Assembly: GCA_903970405.1 (NCBI GenBank)
Contig: CAJCIT010000163.1
Span: forward strand, 1-42,538
Source of the DNA: Acidobacteriaceae bacterium
GTDB taxonomy: Bacteria; Acidobacteriota; Terriglobia; Bryobacterales; Bryobacteraceae
Reading direction: 5' to 3'
DNA: 42,538 nt
Position 1 is the stretch's first letter; every line of letters starts with the position of its first letter. Made by a program: the position numbers and the translations under genes. Shown in pieces: positions 15,558-24,037 of this stretch. The notes under the pieces are model-generated. The model was not told the origin of the DNA. It ran no database searches and saw only the letters and a list, made by a program, of their open reading frames with translations.

Positions 15558-17669
15558 TTATCCAACTTGAATCAGGCCGTATTGGCGCTGCCAGTGCTCC
15601 TTGATATGACGAACCACCTGCTGCAGCGCCTGCTTCATGCTTTCATCGTGGCGGGAAGACTCAATCAGTTGTATCGCCTCGCGGCGGGCTACATCGAGAA
15701 GATCGGCATCGCGCAGGAGATTGGCGAAGCGCAGCCCGGGGATGCCCGCCTGACGGGTGCCGAAGAATTCGCCCGGACCGCGCAGCTTCATGTCCATTTC
15801 CGCGATATAGAAGCCATCGTTCGAATCCACCAGCGTGCGGATGCGCTGATGGGCCGTTTCCGTGAGCTTTCGCGTTACAAGGATGCAATAGCTTTGATGG
15901 GCGCCGCGCCCCACGCGGCCGCGCAACTGGTGCAATTGTGAGAGACCGAAGCGGTCGGCGTCTTCGACGATCATCACGGAGGCATTCGGAACGTCGACGC
16001 CCACTTCGATGACGGTGGTGGATACCAGAATCTGCGTTTCACCGCGGGCGAAGCGTTCCATCGACGCGGCCTTTTCGTCCGGCGTCATTTTCCCGTGGAG
16101 CAGTCCCACCGTAAGGGCCGGAAACACAACTTCTGAAAGATGCTGGTGGGCCTTCTCCGCCGCCTTCATCGCGGTGGTCTCCGATTCTTCCACCACCGGA
16201 TAAACGACGTATGCCTGGCGGCCGGCCGCGATCTCTTTCGCGACGAACGAATAGATTCGTTCGATCTTCTCTTCGAAGACGTGCCTGGTCTGGATAGCTT
16301 TGCGGCCTGGCGGAAGCTGATCGATGACTGATAGATCGAGGTCGCCATAAACCGTGAGCGCCAAAGTGCGCGGGATGGGAGTAGCGGTCATCACCAGGAC
16401 GTCGGGGTTCGCGCCCTTTTCGAAGAGACGCAAGCGCTGGACCACACCGAAGCGATGCTGTTCATCGACAATGGCAAGGCCGAGCTTGTGGAATTCCACA
16501 TCGTCTTGAATCAGGGCGTGCGTGCCTACGGCGATGTTCGCGAAGCCCGTCGAGAGAGCGCGCTTGAGTTGCTGCTTCTCTTTCGCGGTGGCCGACCCCG
16601 TGAGCAAAACTGTGTTGTACCCGAGCGGCTTGAAGAGGCGTTCGAAATAGAGATAGTGCTGGGTGGCCAGAATTTCGGTGGGTGCGAGCACGGCAACCTG
16701 ATGGCCGTTTTCCACGGCAATAACGGCGGCTTGCGCGGCGACGATAGTCTTGCCGCTACCGACGTCTCCCTGCAGCAGGCGGTGCATCGGGGAGGGCTGC
16801 TTCATGTCGTCGGCGATCTCCTGCGTCACGCGCCGCTGAGCCGGGGTCGGCTTAAAGGGCAGCATCTTCTTGATCTGCTCGCGGCTTCGCGCGGTCACTT
16901 GAAACGCGATGCCGTTTGCCGCGCGTCCGCGAGCGCGCTTCAGGGCGAGCCCGCACTCCATCCAGAAGAACTCATCGAAGATGAGCCGCGTCTGGGCGGG
17001 TGAGCGGAAATCGTTGAGGAGTTGCAACTCAACGCCGGGCGGGGGCTGGTGAACATGACGGATGGCCTCGTCGAGCGTGGGCAGCTTCTGGCGCTCGCGA
17101 ATCGACGCTGGCAGAGGATCTGGGGGGAGCGTCACCTGATGCAGGATGCGGTTGAGCAGCACGCGCAGGACGCGTGTGCTGATGTTGCCGGCGCCTTCAT
17201 AGATGGGGACCATGCGGCCGGTGTGGAGAGTCTCTTCGTCTTCCTCAAGCGACTGGAGGATCTCGGTTTCAGGCTGCACCATCAGCATCATGCCGCGCGC
17301 GCGGTCGAACTCCACTTTGCCAAACAGGGCGGCGCGGACGCCGGGAACCAGCGAATTGGCCAGCCACTCGCCGTGGAACCAGCGGGCCAGCAGGTGCATC
17401 GGCCGGCCGTCGCCGAAGCGGACCTCGAGCACCTGTCCGCCGCGGCCACGGGCAAAGCGGGTGAGTTTGCTCGACTCCACGCGAGCCAGGACAACCGCCT
17501 TCTCGCCCGGCGTCAATTCGGAGATGGGTTTGACGTTACGGCGATCCTCGTAGCGGAAGGGAAGGTAGAAAAGCAGGTCGGCGGCGGTGAGGAGACCCTT
17601 GGCCTCCAGGATTTGCGCTCGGGCGGGTCCAATGCCCTTGACGAACTGTAGCGGGGTGGTGGGGTCCAA
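15558..17669 (-). CDS. recG: ATP-dependent DNA helicase RecG
   Basis: A 703-residue superfamily 2 helicase that remodels stalled forks and Holliday junctions. It has the N-terminal KGIGPARAQILEAKGL hairpin and the wedge OB fold (RYEDRRNVKPI to about residue 170), then Walker A GDVGSGKT, Walker B with DEQHRFGV, TATPIPRTLALTVYGD, and the C-terminal helicase lobe with STTVIEVGVDVPNA and QLRGRVGRG. The C-terminal ILVTRKLTETAHQRI and TRQAGIPGLRFANL segments are RecG-typical. Length is normal. It is the first gene of a recG-rsmD unit and is divergent from the isoprenoid synthase-like gene. Confidence 0.97.
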   Translation of the reverse strand: MDPTTPLQFVKGIGPARAQILEAKGLLTAADLLFYLPFRYEDRRNVKPISELTPGEKAVVLARVESSKLTRFARGRGGQVLEVRFGDGRPMHLLARWFHGEWLANSLVPGVRAALFGKVEFDRARGMMLMVQPETEILQSLEEDEETLHTGRMVPIYEGAGNISTRVLRVLLNRILHQVTLPPDPLPASIRERQKLPTLDEAIRHVHQPPPGVELQLLNDFRSPAQTRLIFDEFFWMECGLALKRARGRAANGIAFQVTARSREQIKKMLPFKPTPAQRRVTQEIADDMKQPSPMHRLLQGDVGSGKTIVAAQAAVIAVENGHQVAVLAPTEILATQHYLYFERLFKPLGYNTVLLTGSATAKEKQQLKRALSTGFANIAVGTHALIQDDVEFHKLGLAIVDEQHRFGVVQRLRLFEKGANPDVLVMTATPIPRTLALTVYGDLDLSVIDQLPPGRKAIQTRHVFEEKIERIYSFVAKEIAAGRQAYVVYPVVEESETTAMKAAEKAHQHLSEVVFPALTVGLLHGKMTPDEKAASMERFARGETQILVSTTVIEVGVDVPNASVMIVEDADRFGLSQLHQLRGRVGRGAHQSYCILVTRKLTETAHQRIRTLVDSNDGFYIAEMDMKLRGPGEFFGTRQAGIPGLRFANLLRDADLLDVARREAIQLIESSRHDESMKQALQQVVRHIKEHWQRQYGLIQVG

Positions 17670-17713
17670 GCCTTAGTGTAGGAGCAGCGGGCGGATGGGA
17701 GCGTCAGAGGATG

Positions 17714-17750
17714 CCCGGCACAACCGGTCGCCCCCTTACGGTCGCGGCTC
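17714..17750 (+). repeat. REP-like element, family A
   Basis: Includes GCCCGGCACAACCGGTCG, then a C-rich middle, then ACGGTCGCGGCTC, followed by AGTAGGCG, which also follows the copy at 36389-36415. It contains the short direct repeat CGGTCGC twice. It lies between recG and the divergent isoprenoid synthase-like gene. Confidence 0.75.
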
Positions 17751-17855
17751 AGTAGGCGGTTCAGCGAGCCGTCACAGGCTAGAAGGGGCCCGGCGATTTG
17801 CGAGACTGAAGAGTCCCCCGCGAACTCCGCGGCTCCGGTTTGCGTATCACTTGTT

Positions 17856-19130
17856 GTGAGTTTCACTGCCATTGCTGCCCCTCCCGCCGTCGAGATCGAT
17901 GAAATCGTTCGGTCGGCCGTTGCCGAATGGCGGTCGCAACCGTCCGATTTCCCCGATCTTGGCAATCCCCTCAGCCGTCGTGAACAGAACTTCAAGGAAC
18001 GCCGCGCCGATCGGTGCGTGGCGGCCATCGAGTCCGAGCTGAGATCCCGCAACCTGGCCACGCCCAAGCTGGCTATCGAGAGAATTACGGCTGAAATGGT
18101 CGAGTTCATTCCGGAGGCGCTGGATCTGGATGTTCCGGACGAGGGGCCTGGCGTCGAAAGCCTCCTGAAAGAGGGTCTGGCTGAGGTTGGATTCGATCTC
18201 GCCCGGCGCGCTCGCCGGCTTGACCCAACCGTCTCTATCGTCGACATTCTTCAGGCGGCGCGAAACGCGTGGGTTGCCTGTGGTGTGCAGGCGATGCTCG
18301 GAAAACAGATACGCCTGACGCCGGGCATCTTTGCTTACAGCATGCTCTACCCCTACAGCGATAACTTTTTGGATGACGGCTCGGTCTCCCGCGAAGCCAA
18401 GCTCACGTTCAGCGAGCGCTTTGAGAGCTGCCTGGAGGGCGAACAGGAATTGGCCGCGACTCGCCTGGAAGGTGTTGTTTGGGAACTGGTCGCCATGATT
18501 GAAGACGAGTTTCCCCGCGACGAATATCCCGGCGTATGGGCCTCCCTGCTTGCCATTCATCGCGCCCAAACGCGCAGTATCGACCAGATGCATCGCGAAG
18601 GGTTGCACTCGGGCGGCGCCCCCAACCGAGCGTCCAGAACGCTGGACCTCACGGTGACCAAGGGCGGCACCTCTGTTTTGGCGGACGCTTATCTCGCGGC
18701 CGGCCATCTGACTGCCTTCGAAGCGAAAGTGGCATTCGATTGGGGCGTGGTGTTGCAGTTGGGGGACGACCTGCAGGATTTCCACGGCGACCGCGCCAGG
18801 GGTTCGCGGACGCTCTTCACCGGCGCCGCCGCGTTTGGCGCCCTGGACGGCGTGACAAACAAGACCTTTCACTTTTCACGAAGCGTCATGCGGGAAGTAG
18901 CGGCGTTGCCGACGTGTCCCGCGGTCATGAAGTCGCTGCTTGAGCGAAGCTCGCGGCTCTTCCTGATTCGCAGCGTGGCGGGCGCCGCGCCGTTTTTCAC
19001 CAAGCCTTATCTCGGCCGGCTGGAACAGTATTCGCCGTTCACGTTCCGCTTTCTGAAGAACCGTGAACGCCGCTGTTACCGCCGGCGGGCGCAATATGCA
19101 AGACTGTTCGAGGGCGCGGTGGGTGACTGA
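17856..19130 (+). CDS. Class 1 isoprenoid synthase-like protein (polyprenyl synthetase fold)
   Basis: A 424-residue protein with both metal-binding signatures of the all-alpha class 1 isoprenoid fold: DNFLDD at 169-174 and GDDLQD at 303-308, each able to bind Mg-diphosphate. TVTKGGTSVLADAYLAAG between them fits the substrate Lys/Thr region of polyprenyl synthases. The length (about 100 residues more than a farnesyl diphosphate synthase) and the extended Arg-rich C-terminus (KNRERRCYRRRAQYARL) set it apart from housekeeping prenyltransferases. It could be a chain elongation enzyme or a terpene synthase-like enzyme. No other terpenoid gene is nearby. The start is a GTG without a good ribosome site; a REP-like element lies about 105 bp upstream. 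The fold is sure, the product is not. Confidence 0.82.
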   Translation: MSFTAIAAPPAVEIDEIVRSAVAEWRSQPSDFPDLGNPLSRREQNFKERRADRCVAAIESELRSRNLATPKLAIERITAEMVEFIPEALDLDVPDEGPGVESLLKEGLAEVGFDLARRARRLDPTVSIVDILQAARNAWVACGVQAMLGKQIRLTPGIFAYSMLYPYSDNFLDDGSVSREAKLTFSERFESCLEGEQELAATRLEGVVWELVAMIEDEFPRDEYPGVWASLLAIHRAQTRSIDQMHREGLHSGGAPNRASRTLDLTVTKGGTSVLADAYLAAGHLTAFEAKVAFDWGVVLQLGDDLQDFHGDRARGSRTLFTGAAAFGALDGVTNKTFHFSRSVMREVAALPTCPAVMKSLLERSSRLFLIRSVAGAAPFFTKPYLGRLEQYSPFTFRFLKNRERRCYRRRAQYARLFEGAVGD

Positions 19131-19204
19131 GAGCTTAGAAGTGTGAAATTCTGAGACAAACAGTCGCCCTCACACCTGCTGAGCCGCGGCCGCTCACCCC
19201 TTCT

Positions 19205-19242
19205 GAACTGCGCGCGTGGGCAAGCGGGTAAACGCGCAGTTC
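19205..19242. repeat. Dispersed palindromic element, family C, copy 1
   Basis: Arms GAACTGCGCG and CGCGCAGTTC enclose a loop with GCAAGCGGG. The reverse complement of 42069-42103 has the same arms with small changes and the same GCAAGCGGGTAA loop. It lies between two convergent genes. Confidence 0.7.
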
Positions 19243-19342
19243 CTCGTTGCCGTCATAACCCCGGGCTGGCTCTTGAAATCCCAAGAAGGGTGACGCGGTT
19301 TTGCCTAAGCCTCTTTCTTTGCGATCTGGCGACTTTGCGTGA

Positions 19343-20305
19343 TCATTCCGGGCCCAGGTTCCAAACAGGGCGCAGCATCTCGGCGCAATCCTCCAGCAAA
19401 ACTTGATCCCAATCGGAGAACGCGTGCAGCTTCTCGCTCTCAACATCGATCGTGCCTACAACGGCGTTCCTCGGATCGTCGAAGATGGGCACGATGATTT
19501 CCGATCGCGTCGTCCCGAAGGCAGTCAGGTAAAGGGGATGGGCGGCGACATCACCGATGTTCACTGTCCTCCGTTGCCGGATCGCCTGTCCCGTGAGGCC
19601 CTTGTCGAGAGGAAACGCCGGGTAAGCCGGAGCGCCGGGGCCGCTGAAAACAAGATTCCGCACTTCTTGCGAGGCTCGATCCACTTCATAAAGCCCCACC
19701 CAACGATGGTTGCCGCTTTGGCGAAGGAAATCGGCAACCTGCTGAAGGATGCCGGTTCGTGGGGTGCCGTGTTTCAAGATCAGCCCTAATTCCGCGGCAT
19801 GGCCAGTGCCGTCGAGCGCGCGTTGCATCAGAACGGTGTCGATCCACAGCCCGAATTTGCGCCCGACCGCTTCCAGCACGCCTACTTTACGAAACCCGAG
19901 TCTCTCGTGAAGCCGAATGGAACCGACATTGCCGGAGTCGCCAATGATAGCGATCATCTGGTGGAAACCTGCCGACTCGCTCAATTCGATCAGCCTGCTC
20001 AGCAGCGCGCGGCCCAAACCGCGAGCGCGAAAATCAGGATGTATGTAGACCGAGTCTTCAACCGTGAAGCGATAGGCGGGTCGCGCCCGGTAGGGCGCCG
20101 CGTAGGCAAATCCGGCGACCCGGCCATCGGCCTCGGCAACCAGATAGGGAAGACCCTGCGATAGGATCTCGGCCTGGCGGCGCTTCATCTCAACGCAGTC
20201 GGGCGGCTCGATTTCAAAAGTGGCAGTGCTGTGCCGGACGTAATGGGCGTAGATTTCTGTTACGGCGGGGAGATCCAGTTCAGTGGCGGTTCTGATGAGA
20301 GCCAT
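19343..20305 (-). CDS. GNAT acetyltransferase fused to a GAF domain
   Basis: A 320-residue fusion. Residues about 1-165 are a GNAT N-acetyltransferase close to the phosphinothricin acetyltransferase group (IRTATELDLPAVTEIYAHYV, then the acetyl-CoA loop RARGLGRALLSRLI, then GNVGSIRLHERLGFRKVG). Residues about 185-315 form a GAF domain (RWVGLYEVDRASQEVRNLVF, GLTGQAIRQRRTVNIGDV, SEIIVPIFDDPRNAVVGTID). The Cys residues of GAF-type free methionine sulfoxide reductase are missing, so the GAF part is probably a small-molecule sensor that could regulate acetylation. The start at the ATG 20305-20303 gives the normal MALIRTATELD N-terminus; the frame opens 29 codons earlier inside the next gene. It lies 43 bp downstream of the DUF350-like gene on the same strand. 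Confidence 0.85.
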   Translation of the reverse strand: MALIRTATELDLPAVTEIYAHYVRHSTATFEIEPPDCVEMKRRQAEILSQGLPYLVAEADGRVAGFAYAAPYRARPAYRFTVEDSVYIHPDFRARGLGRALLSRLIELSESAGFHQMIAIIGDSGNVGSIRLHERLGFRKVGVLEAVGRKFGLWIDTVLMQRALDGTGHAAELGLILKHGTPRTGILQQVADFLRQSGNHRWVGLYEVDRASQEVRNLVFSGPGAPAYPAFPLDKGLTGQAIRQRRTVNIGDVAAHPLYLTAFGTTRSEIIVPIFDDPRNAVVGTIDVESEKLHAFSDWDQVLLEDCAEMLRPVWNLGPE

Positions 20306-20348
20306 GATTGGTACGCGCGGGGCCTGTGCCACCGAATAGATGTTCGCT

Positions 20349-20552
20349 CTAATGCACACTCGCCGCGACCACCCAGCCCAAACCGGCGGCAATGCCGGCC
20401 AGTACGATGGCGGCCGGGATGCTCTTCTCGTCGACAGCTTGCTTCCATAAGTTTCCCGGCAACGCCAGAATCAGGACCACGAGTCCGATCCCGTAAACCA
20501 GAATCCCGAGGGCCGCGAACGCCAGCGCGTTCACAAAAGTCGACACGGTCAC
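20349..20552 (-). CDS. Small DUF350-like membrane protein
   Basis: A 67-residue protein with two membrane segments, about 7-31 (FVNALAFAALGILVYGIGLV) and 45-65 (IPAAIVLAGIAAGLGWVVAAS), separated by a short charged loop. The spacing and the IPAAIVLAG segment resemble one DUF350 repeat; full DUF350 proteins often have two. It starts at GTG, and GGGAGGGGAA just upstream is a good ribosome site. It precedes the acetyltransferase-GAF gene by 43 bp, so the two may be co-transcribed. No function is known. Confidence 0.7.
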   Translation of the reverse strand: MTVSTFVNALAFAALGILVYGIGLVVLILALPGNLWKQAVDEKSIPAAIVLAGIAAGLGWVVAASVH

Positions 20553-20751
20553 TTCCCCTCCCGCAGTTGTTCAAGGACAGCATACCGCCGGGCCTGACAC
20601 AAGCGTCTCCGCGTTTGCGATATCGATCGACGAAAGTTGGGCGAAAAGCGCAAAGAGTTGCCGGCTTTCATCGTGGTGTAACTTGCGTCCAATACCCTCA
20701 CAAGGCATACCTCAACTACTTTGAGAACTCCGCGCCTGGGGGAAACGAATA

Positions 20752-22245
20752 GTGCACCTTTTTGGTGAATCGATCAGTCTTGTCTCGGCCGTCTTCTTGC
20801 TGCTGGCGTTGCTGTTGGCGTTAAGTTTCGAATTCGTGAATGGCTTCCACGATACAGCGAATGCGGTGGCCACGGTGATCTACACGCATTCCCTGCCGCC
20901 AAACGTCGCCGTTGTCCTGTCCGGCTGTTTGAACCTGGTGGGAGTCTTACTCTCAACCGGCGCGGTGGCGTATAGCATTGTGTCGCTGCTTCCCGTCGAA
21001 CTGGTGTTGAACGTCGGTTCCGGTGCCGGCTTTGCGATGGTATTTGCGCTGCTTCTGGCCGCCATTATCTGGAACCTGGGGACGTGGTGGCTGGGCCTGC
21101 CGGCCTCCAGCACCCATACGCTGGTGGGGTCCATCATGGGGGTGGGCCTGGCGAATTCGCTCATCACGCCCGGACACGTATTCGGTGAAGGCGTCAACTG
21201 GGCAAAGGCGACGGAAGTCTTCCAGGGCCTGCTCTTCAGCCCGCTGATTGGGTTCTTTGCGGCCGGCGCCTTGCTGTTGCTCTTCAAACTCGTGATCCGC
21301 ATTCCCGAGCTGTATCAGGCGCCGGACCCGGTGAAAGGCCCGCCGTTGTGGATTCGGATACTGCTGATCTGTACCTGCTCGGGCGTGAGCTTTTTCCACG
21401 GGTCCAATGACGGACAGAAGGGCATGGGGCTGATTGTACTGATCCTGGTGGGGATTATGCCCGCCGCGTTCGCATTAAACCCGGAAGCGAAGCCCGAGGA
21501 CCTCCGCGCGATTGTCGAGCAGTCCAAGACGATCCAGCCGTTCCTGGATAAGAAAGCTCCTCTGATGCAGGTGTCCGGCCAGGATGCGATCGATGAACTA
21601 TCGAACTACATGAAGCCCGCCGCCACCGCGCCAAGCGACCGGCTGTGGGACTCGCTGGCCGGAAAGAATAAGCAGATTACGGGAGAACTGGACGGCAAGA
21701 ATTCTTTTCACGATTTGACCCCGGACCAGCGCCGCGATGTCCGCCGGGACCTGTATCTGGAGAGCGAAACCCTCAACAAACTGGTGAAGAAGAAGGAGAT
21801 CGCCGACCCCGCGGGTGTCACCGCGGTCAAGGTGCTTACCAGTAAGTTCAACTCCCAAACGAAGTACATCCCCACCTGGGTAAAAGTAGCGGTGGCTCTC
21901 GCGCTGGGTCTTGGAACCATGATCGGCTGGAAGCGTATCGTGGTGACGGTGGGCGAAAAAATAGGTAAGGAGCACCTGACGTACGCGCAGGGAGCGTCCG
22001 CCGAACTAGTGGCCATGGGTTGCATCGGCCTCGGTGACTATTTCGGCGTTCCGGTGAGTACAACGCACGTTCTGTCATCCGGCGTTGCCGGCACCATGGC
22101 GGCGAACAAATCAGGTCTGCAAATGGGGACGTTGCGCAATCTGTTGATGGCCTGGGTTCTGACGCTGCCCGTATGCGTGCTGCTGGGCGCGGCATTGTTC
22201 GCCGGTTCCTTCTACATCCTGTTCCACCTTCTTGGCGTAAAGTAG
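20752..22245 (+). CDS. pit: PiT-family inorganic phosphate transporter
   Basis: A 497-residue inner-membrane transporter of the PiT family (low-affinity phosphate or metal-phosphate symport). The two inverted family repeats are clear: NGFHDTANAVATVIYTHSL with GLPASSTHTLVGSIMGVGLA in the first half, and HGSNDGQKGMGLIVLI with GVPVSTTHVLSSGVAGTMAA in the second. A soluble insertion of about 130 residues (about 240-375) sits between the membrane halves, as in the larger PiT proteins. It starts at GTG 20752 after GGGGGAAACGAATA. No phoU or pho regulator is adjacent, and no Pho box was recognised. Confidence 0.93.
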   Translation: MHLFGESISLVSAVFLLLALLLALSFEFVNGFHDTANAVATVIYTHSLPPNVAVVLSGCLNLVGVLLSTGAVAYSIVSLLPVELVLNVGSGAGFAMVFALLLAAIIWNLGTWWLGLPASSTHTLVGSIMGVGLANSLITPGHVFGEGVNWAKATEVFQGLLFSPLIGFFAAGALLLLFKLVIRIPELYQAPDPVKGPPLWIRILLICTCSGVSFFHGSNDGQKGMGLIVLILVGIMPAAFALNPEAKPEDLRAIVEQSKTIQPFLDKKAPLMQVSGQDAIDELSNYMKPAATAPSDRLWDSLAGKNKQITGELDGKNSFHDLTPDQRRDVRRDLYLESETLNKLVKKKEIADPAGVTAVKVLTSKFNSQTKYIPTWVKVAVALALGLGTMIGWKRIVVTVGEKIGKEHLTYAQGASAELVAMGCIGLGDYFGVPVSTTHVLSSGVAGTMAANKSGLQMGTLRNLLMAWVLTLPVCVLLGAALFAGSFYILFHLLGVK

Positions 22246-22286
22246 CGTTCCATCTGGCCGTCGAGAACGCTTGCGATAATCGGGGC

Positions 22287-22577
22287 GTGGCGGGTCCTGT
22301 TATCGGCGTGCTGACGCTTGAGATCCATGTGGAGGAGTCGCACTCCCTTAAAGAGAAGCGCCACGTTGTGAAAAGTCTGAAGGATCGCCTGCGGGAGCGC
22401 TTCAATGTTGCCGTCGCCGAGATTGCCCATCTGGATTCGTGGCAGCATTCGGTGGTGGCGGCGGTGACGGTTTCAAACGACCGGGTTCGCGCCGAGCAGG
22501 TTCTTCAGCATGCGGAAAACGACGCGGCCAATGTGCTGGGCGGCGCGCTGGTGGCGAGCGGCGTCGAGTGGCTTTAG
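22287..22577 (+). CDS. DUF503 (YlxP-like) protein
   Basis: A 96-residue protein beginning at GTG 22287 with VIGVLTLEIHVEESHSLKEK, the standard DUF503 N-terminus, followed by RHVVKSLKDRLRERFNVAVAEI. In many bacteria this small protein is encoded near ribosome-maturation genes such as rbfA, which are not present here. The frame extends upstream to 22173 inside the phosphate transporter gene, but family length and alignment favour the later start. Its role is unknown. Confidence 0.85.
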   Translation: MAGPVIGVLTLEIHVEESHSLKEKRHVVKSLKDRLRERFNVAVAEIAHLDSWQHSVVAAVTVSNDRVRAEQVLQHAENDAANVLGGALVASGVEWL

Positions 22578-22786
22578 CAGCCCATGTCTAAACCGGCCAT
22601 ATCGGACTTAGTAAGCGATGCGCCTCGGAACCCGACGTTCCGGTCCCCTCTTCCGGTCTCCGGCCGCGACTAGGAAATGTTTTAATGGCGGAGCCGGGGA
22701 TTTTCGGCGCGGCTGTCTGCAATCTTCCCCCGCGCTCTGAGCTCCGCGGCGAAGGCAGAACGCTTGGCAGAGACTAGAATGGGGGG

Positions 22787-24037
22787 TTGGCCACGAAGCG
22801 GAAAGTCGACTTTCTTTATTTTGACGCGGGCGGCGGGCACCGCAGCGCCGCCCTCGCGCTCCAGGGCGTCATTGCCACCCAGTATCCCGATTGGGAAGTA
22901 AGCCTGGTCAACGTCCAACATGTTCTCGATCCCATCGACGTCTTTCGCAAAGTCACCGGCATGCGCGCCGAAGAGATCTACAACAAGATGCTCGCCAAGG
23001 GCTGGACTCTGGAGTCCGAGTACCTGCTGCCGCTGATGCACGGCGTGATTCGCATCTATCACCGCTCACAAGTGAAGCTGTTCAAGAAGCTATGGTCAAC
23101 GCGCAGCCCGGATCTGGTGGTCTCGCTCATTCCGAACCTGAACCGCGCCCTTCTTCAAAGCCTGCAGAGCGTCTTACCCCGCGTGCCCTACGTCACCATC
23201 ATGACCGACCTGGCCGATTACCCGCCCCACTTCTGGATTGAGAAGCAACCGCAATATCTGATCTGCGGAACGCCGCGCGCTATCGAACAGGCGGCTGAGA
23301 TTGGGATTCCAGATTGCAGAGTGTCCTCTGTTTCCGGCATGATCCTGCGCCCGGAGTTCTACCAGCAGCCGCCCGTGGACGTTCGCGCCGAACGGATCAA
23401 GCTGGGTCTCGATCCGGACACGCCCACCGCGCTCATCATGTTCGGCGGCGAAGGGTCTAACGCCATGAAGACCATCGCCAAGCGGCTCGGCAATACGCGC
23501 CAGGTGAAAGTGCAGATGATTCTCATCTGCGGCCACAACAAGAAGGTGCTCCGCCGCCTGGAAGAGCTTGAAACACGAAGCCGGAAATTCGTGGACGGTT
23601 TCACGCAACGCATCCCTTACTACATGCGGCTGGCCGACTTCTTCATCGGTAAGGCCGGCCCCGGCAGCATTAGCGAAGCCATCTGCATGGGCCTGCCAGT
23701 GATCGTGGAGCGCAACGCCTGGACCCTGCCGCAAGAAATGTACAACACGCATTGGGTGGAAGAACAGGGCGTAGGCAAAGCGGTACGCAACTTCCGCAAC
23801 ATCCAGCCCGTGGTCCGGCGATTGCTCGCCGGCGGTGACCTGGCTTCCATGAAGGCGGCTACCGCCAAAATTCAAAACCACGCCGTGTTTGAGATTCCCG
23901 CTATCTTGGAGCGGATCATGGAACTGGGGCCGCCGGCGTTAGCTCCCACGCGCAGAACGGTGAGCGTGACCAAGCGGATAACGTCAGCGCTCCGGCCTTC
24001 CGTGCTCTCTAAGGCGCGAAAAGGCGACACGCAATGA
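22787..24037 (+). CDS. MGDG synthase-family glycosyltransferase
   Basis: A 416-residue GT-B enzyme of the family that includes monogalactosyldiacylglycerol synthase and bacterial processive glycosyl-diacylglycerol synthases (GT28). The N-terminal acceptor domain starts FLYFDAGGGHRSAALAL, with the GGGH loop, and continues with VSLIPNLNRAL and YVTIMTDLADYPPHFW. The C-terminal donor domain holds LIMFGGEGSNAMKTIAKRL and the UDP-sugar site GKAGPGSISEAICMGLPVI. It should work at the inner face of the membrane, adding a sugar to diacylglycerol or a similar lipid. The start is TTG 22787 after a G-rich stretch; no ATG fits. Its stop overlaps the ATG of the next frame by 4 bp. Confidence 0.88.
   Translation: MATKRKVDFLYFDAGGGHRSAALALQGVIATQYPDWEVSLVNVQHVLDPIDVFRKVTGMRAEEIYNKMLAKGWTLESEYLLPLMHGVIRIYHRSQVKLFKKLWSTRSPDLVVSLIPNLNRALLQSLQSVLPRVPYVTIMTDLADYPPHFWIEKQPQYLICGTPRAIEQAAEIGIPDCRVSSVSGMILRPEFYQQPPVDVRAERIKLGLDPDTPTALIMFGGEGSNAMKTIAKRLGNTRQVKVQMILICGHNKKVLRRLEELETRSRKFVDGFTQRIPYYMRLADFFIGKAGPGSISEAICMGLPVIVERNAWTLPQEMYNTHWVEEQGVGKAVRNFRNIQPVVRRLLAGGDLASMKAATAKIQNHAVFEIPAILERIMELGPPALAPTRRTVSVTKRITSALRPSVLSKARKGDTQ

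Noticed and set aside
17847..18872. 341-residue minus-strand ORF opposite the isoprenoid synthase-like gene
   Set aside because: No domain visible; the plus-strand frame carries both Asp-rich motifs.
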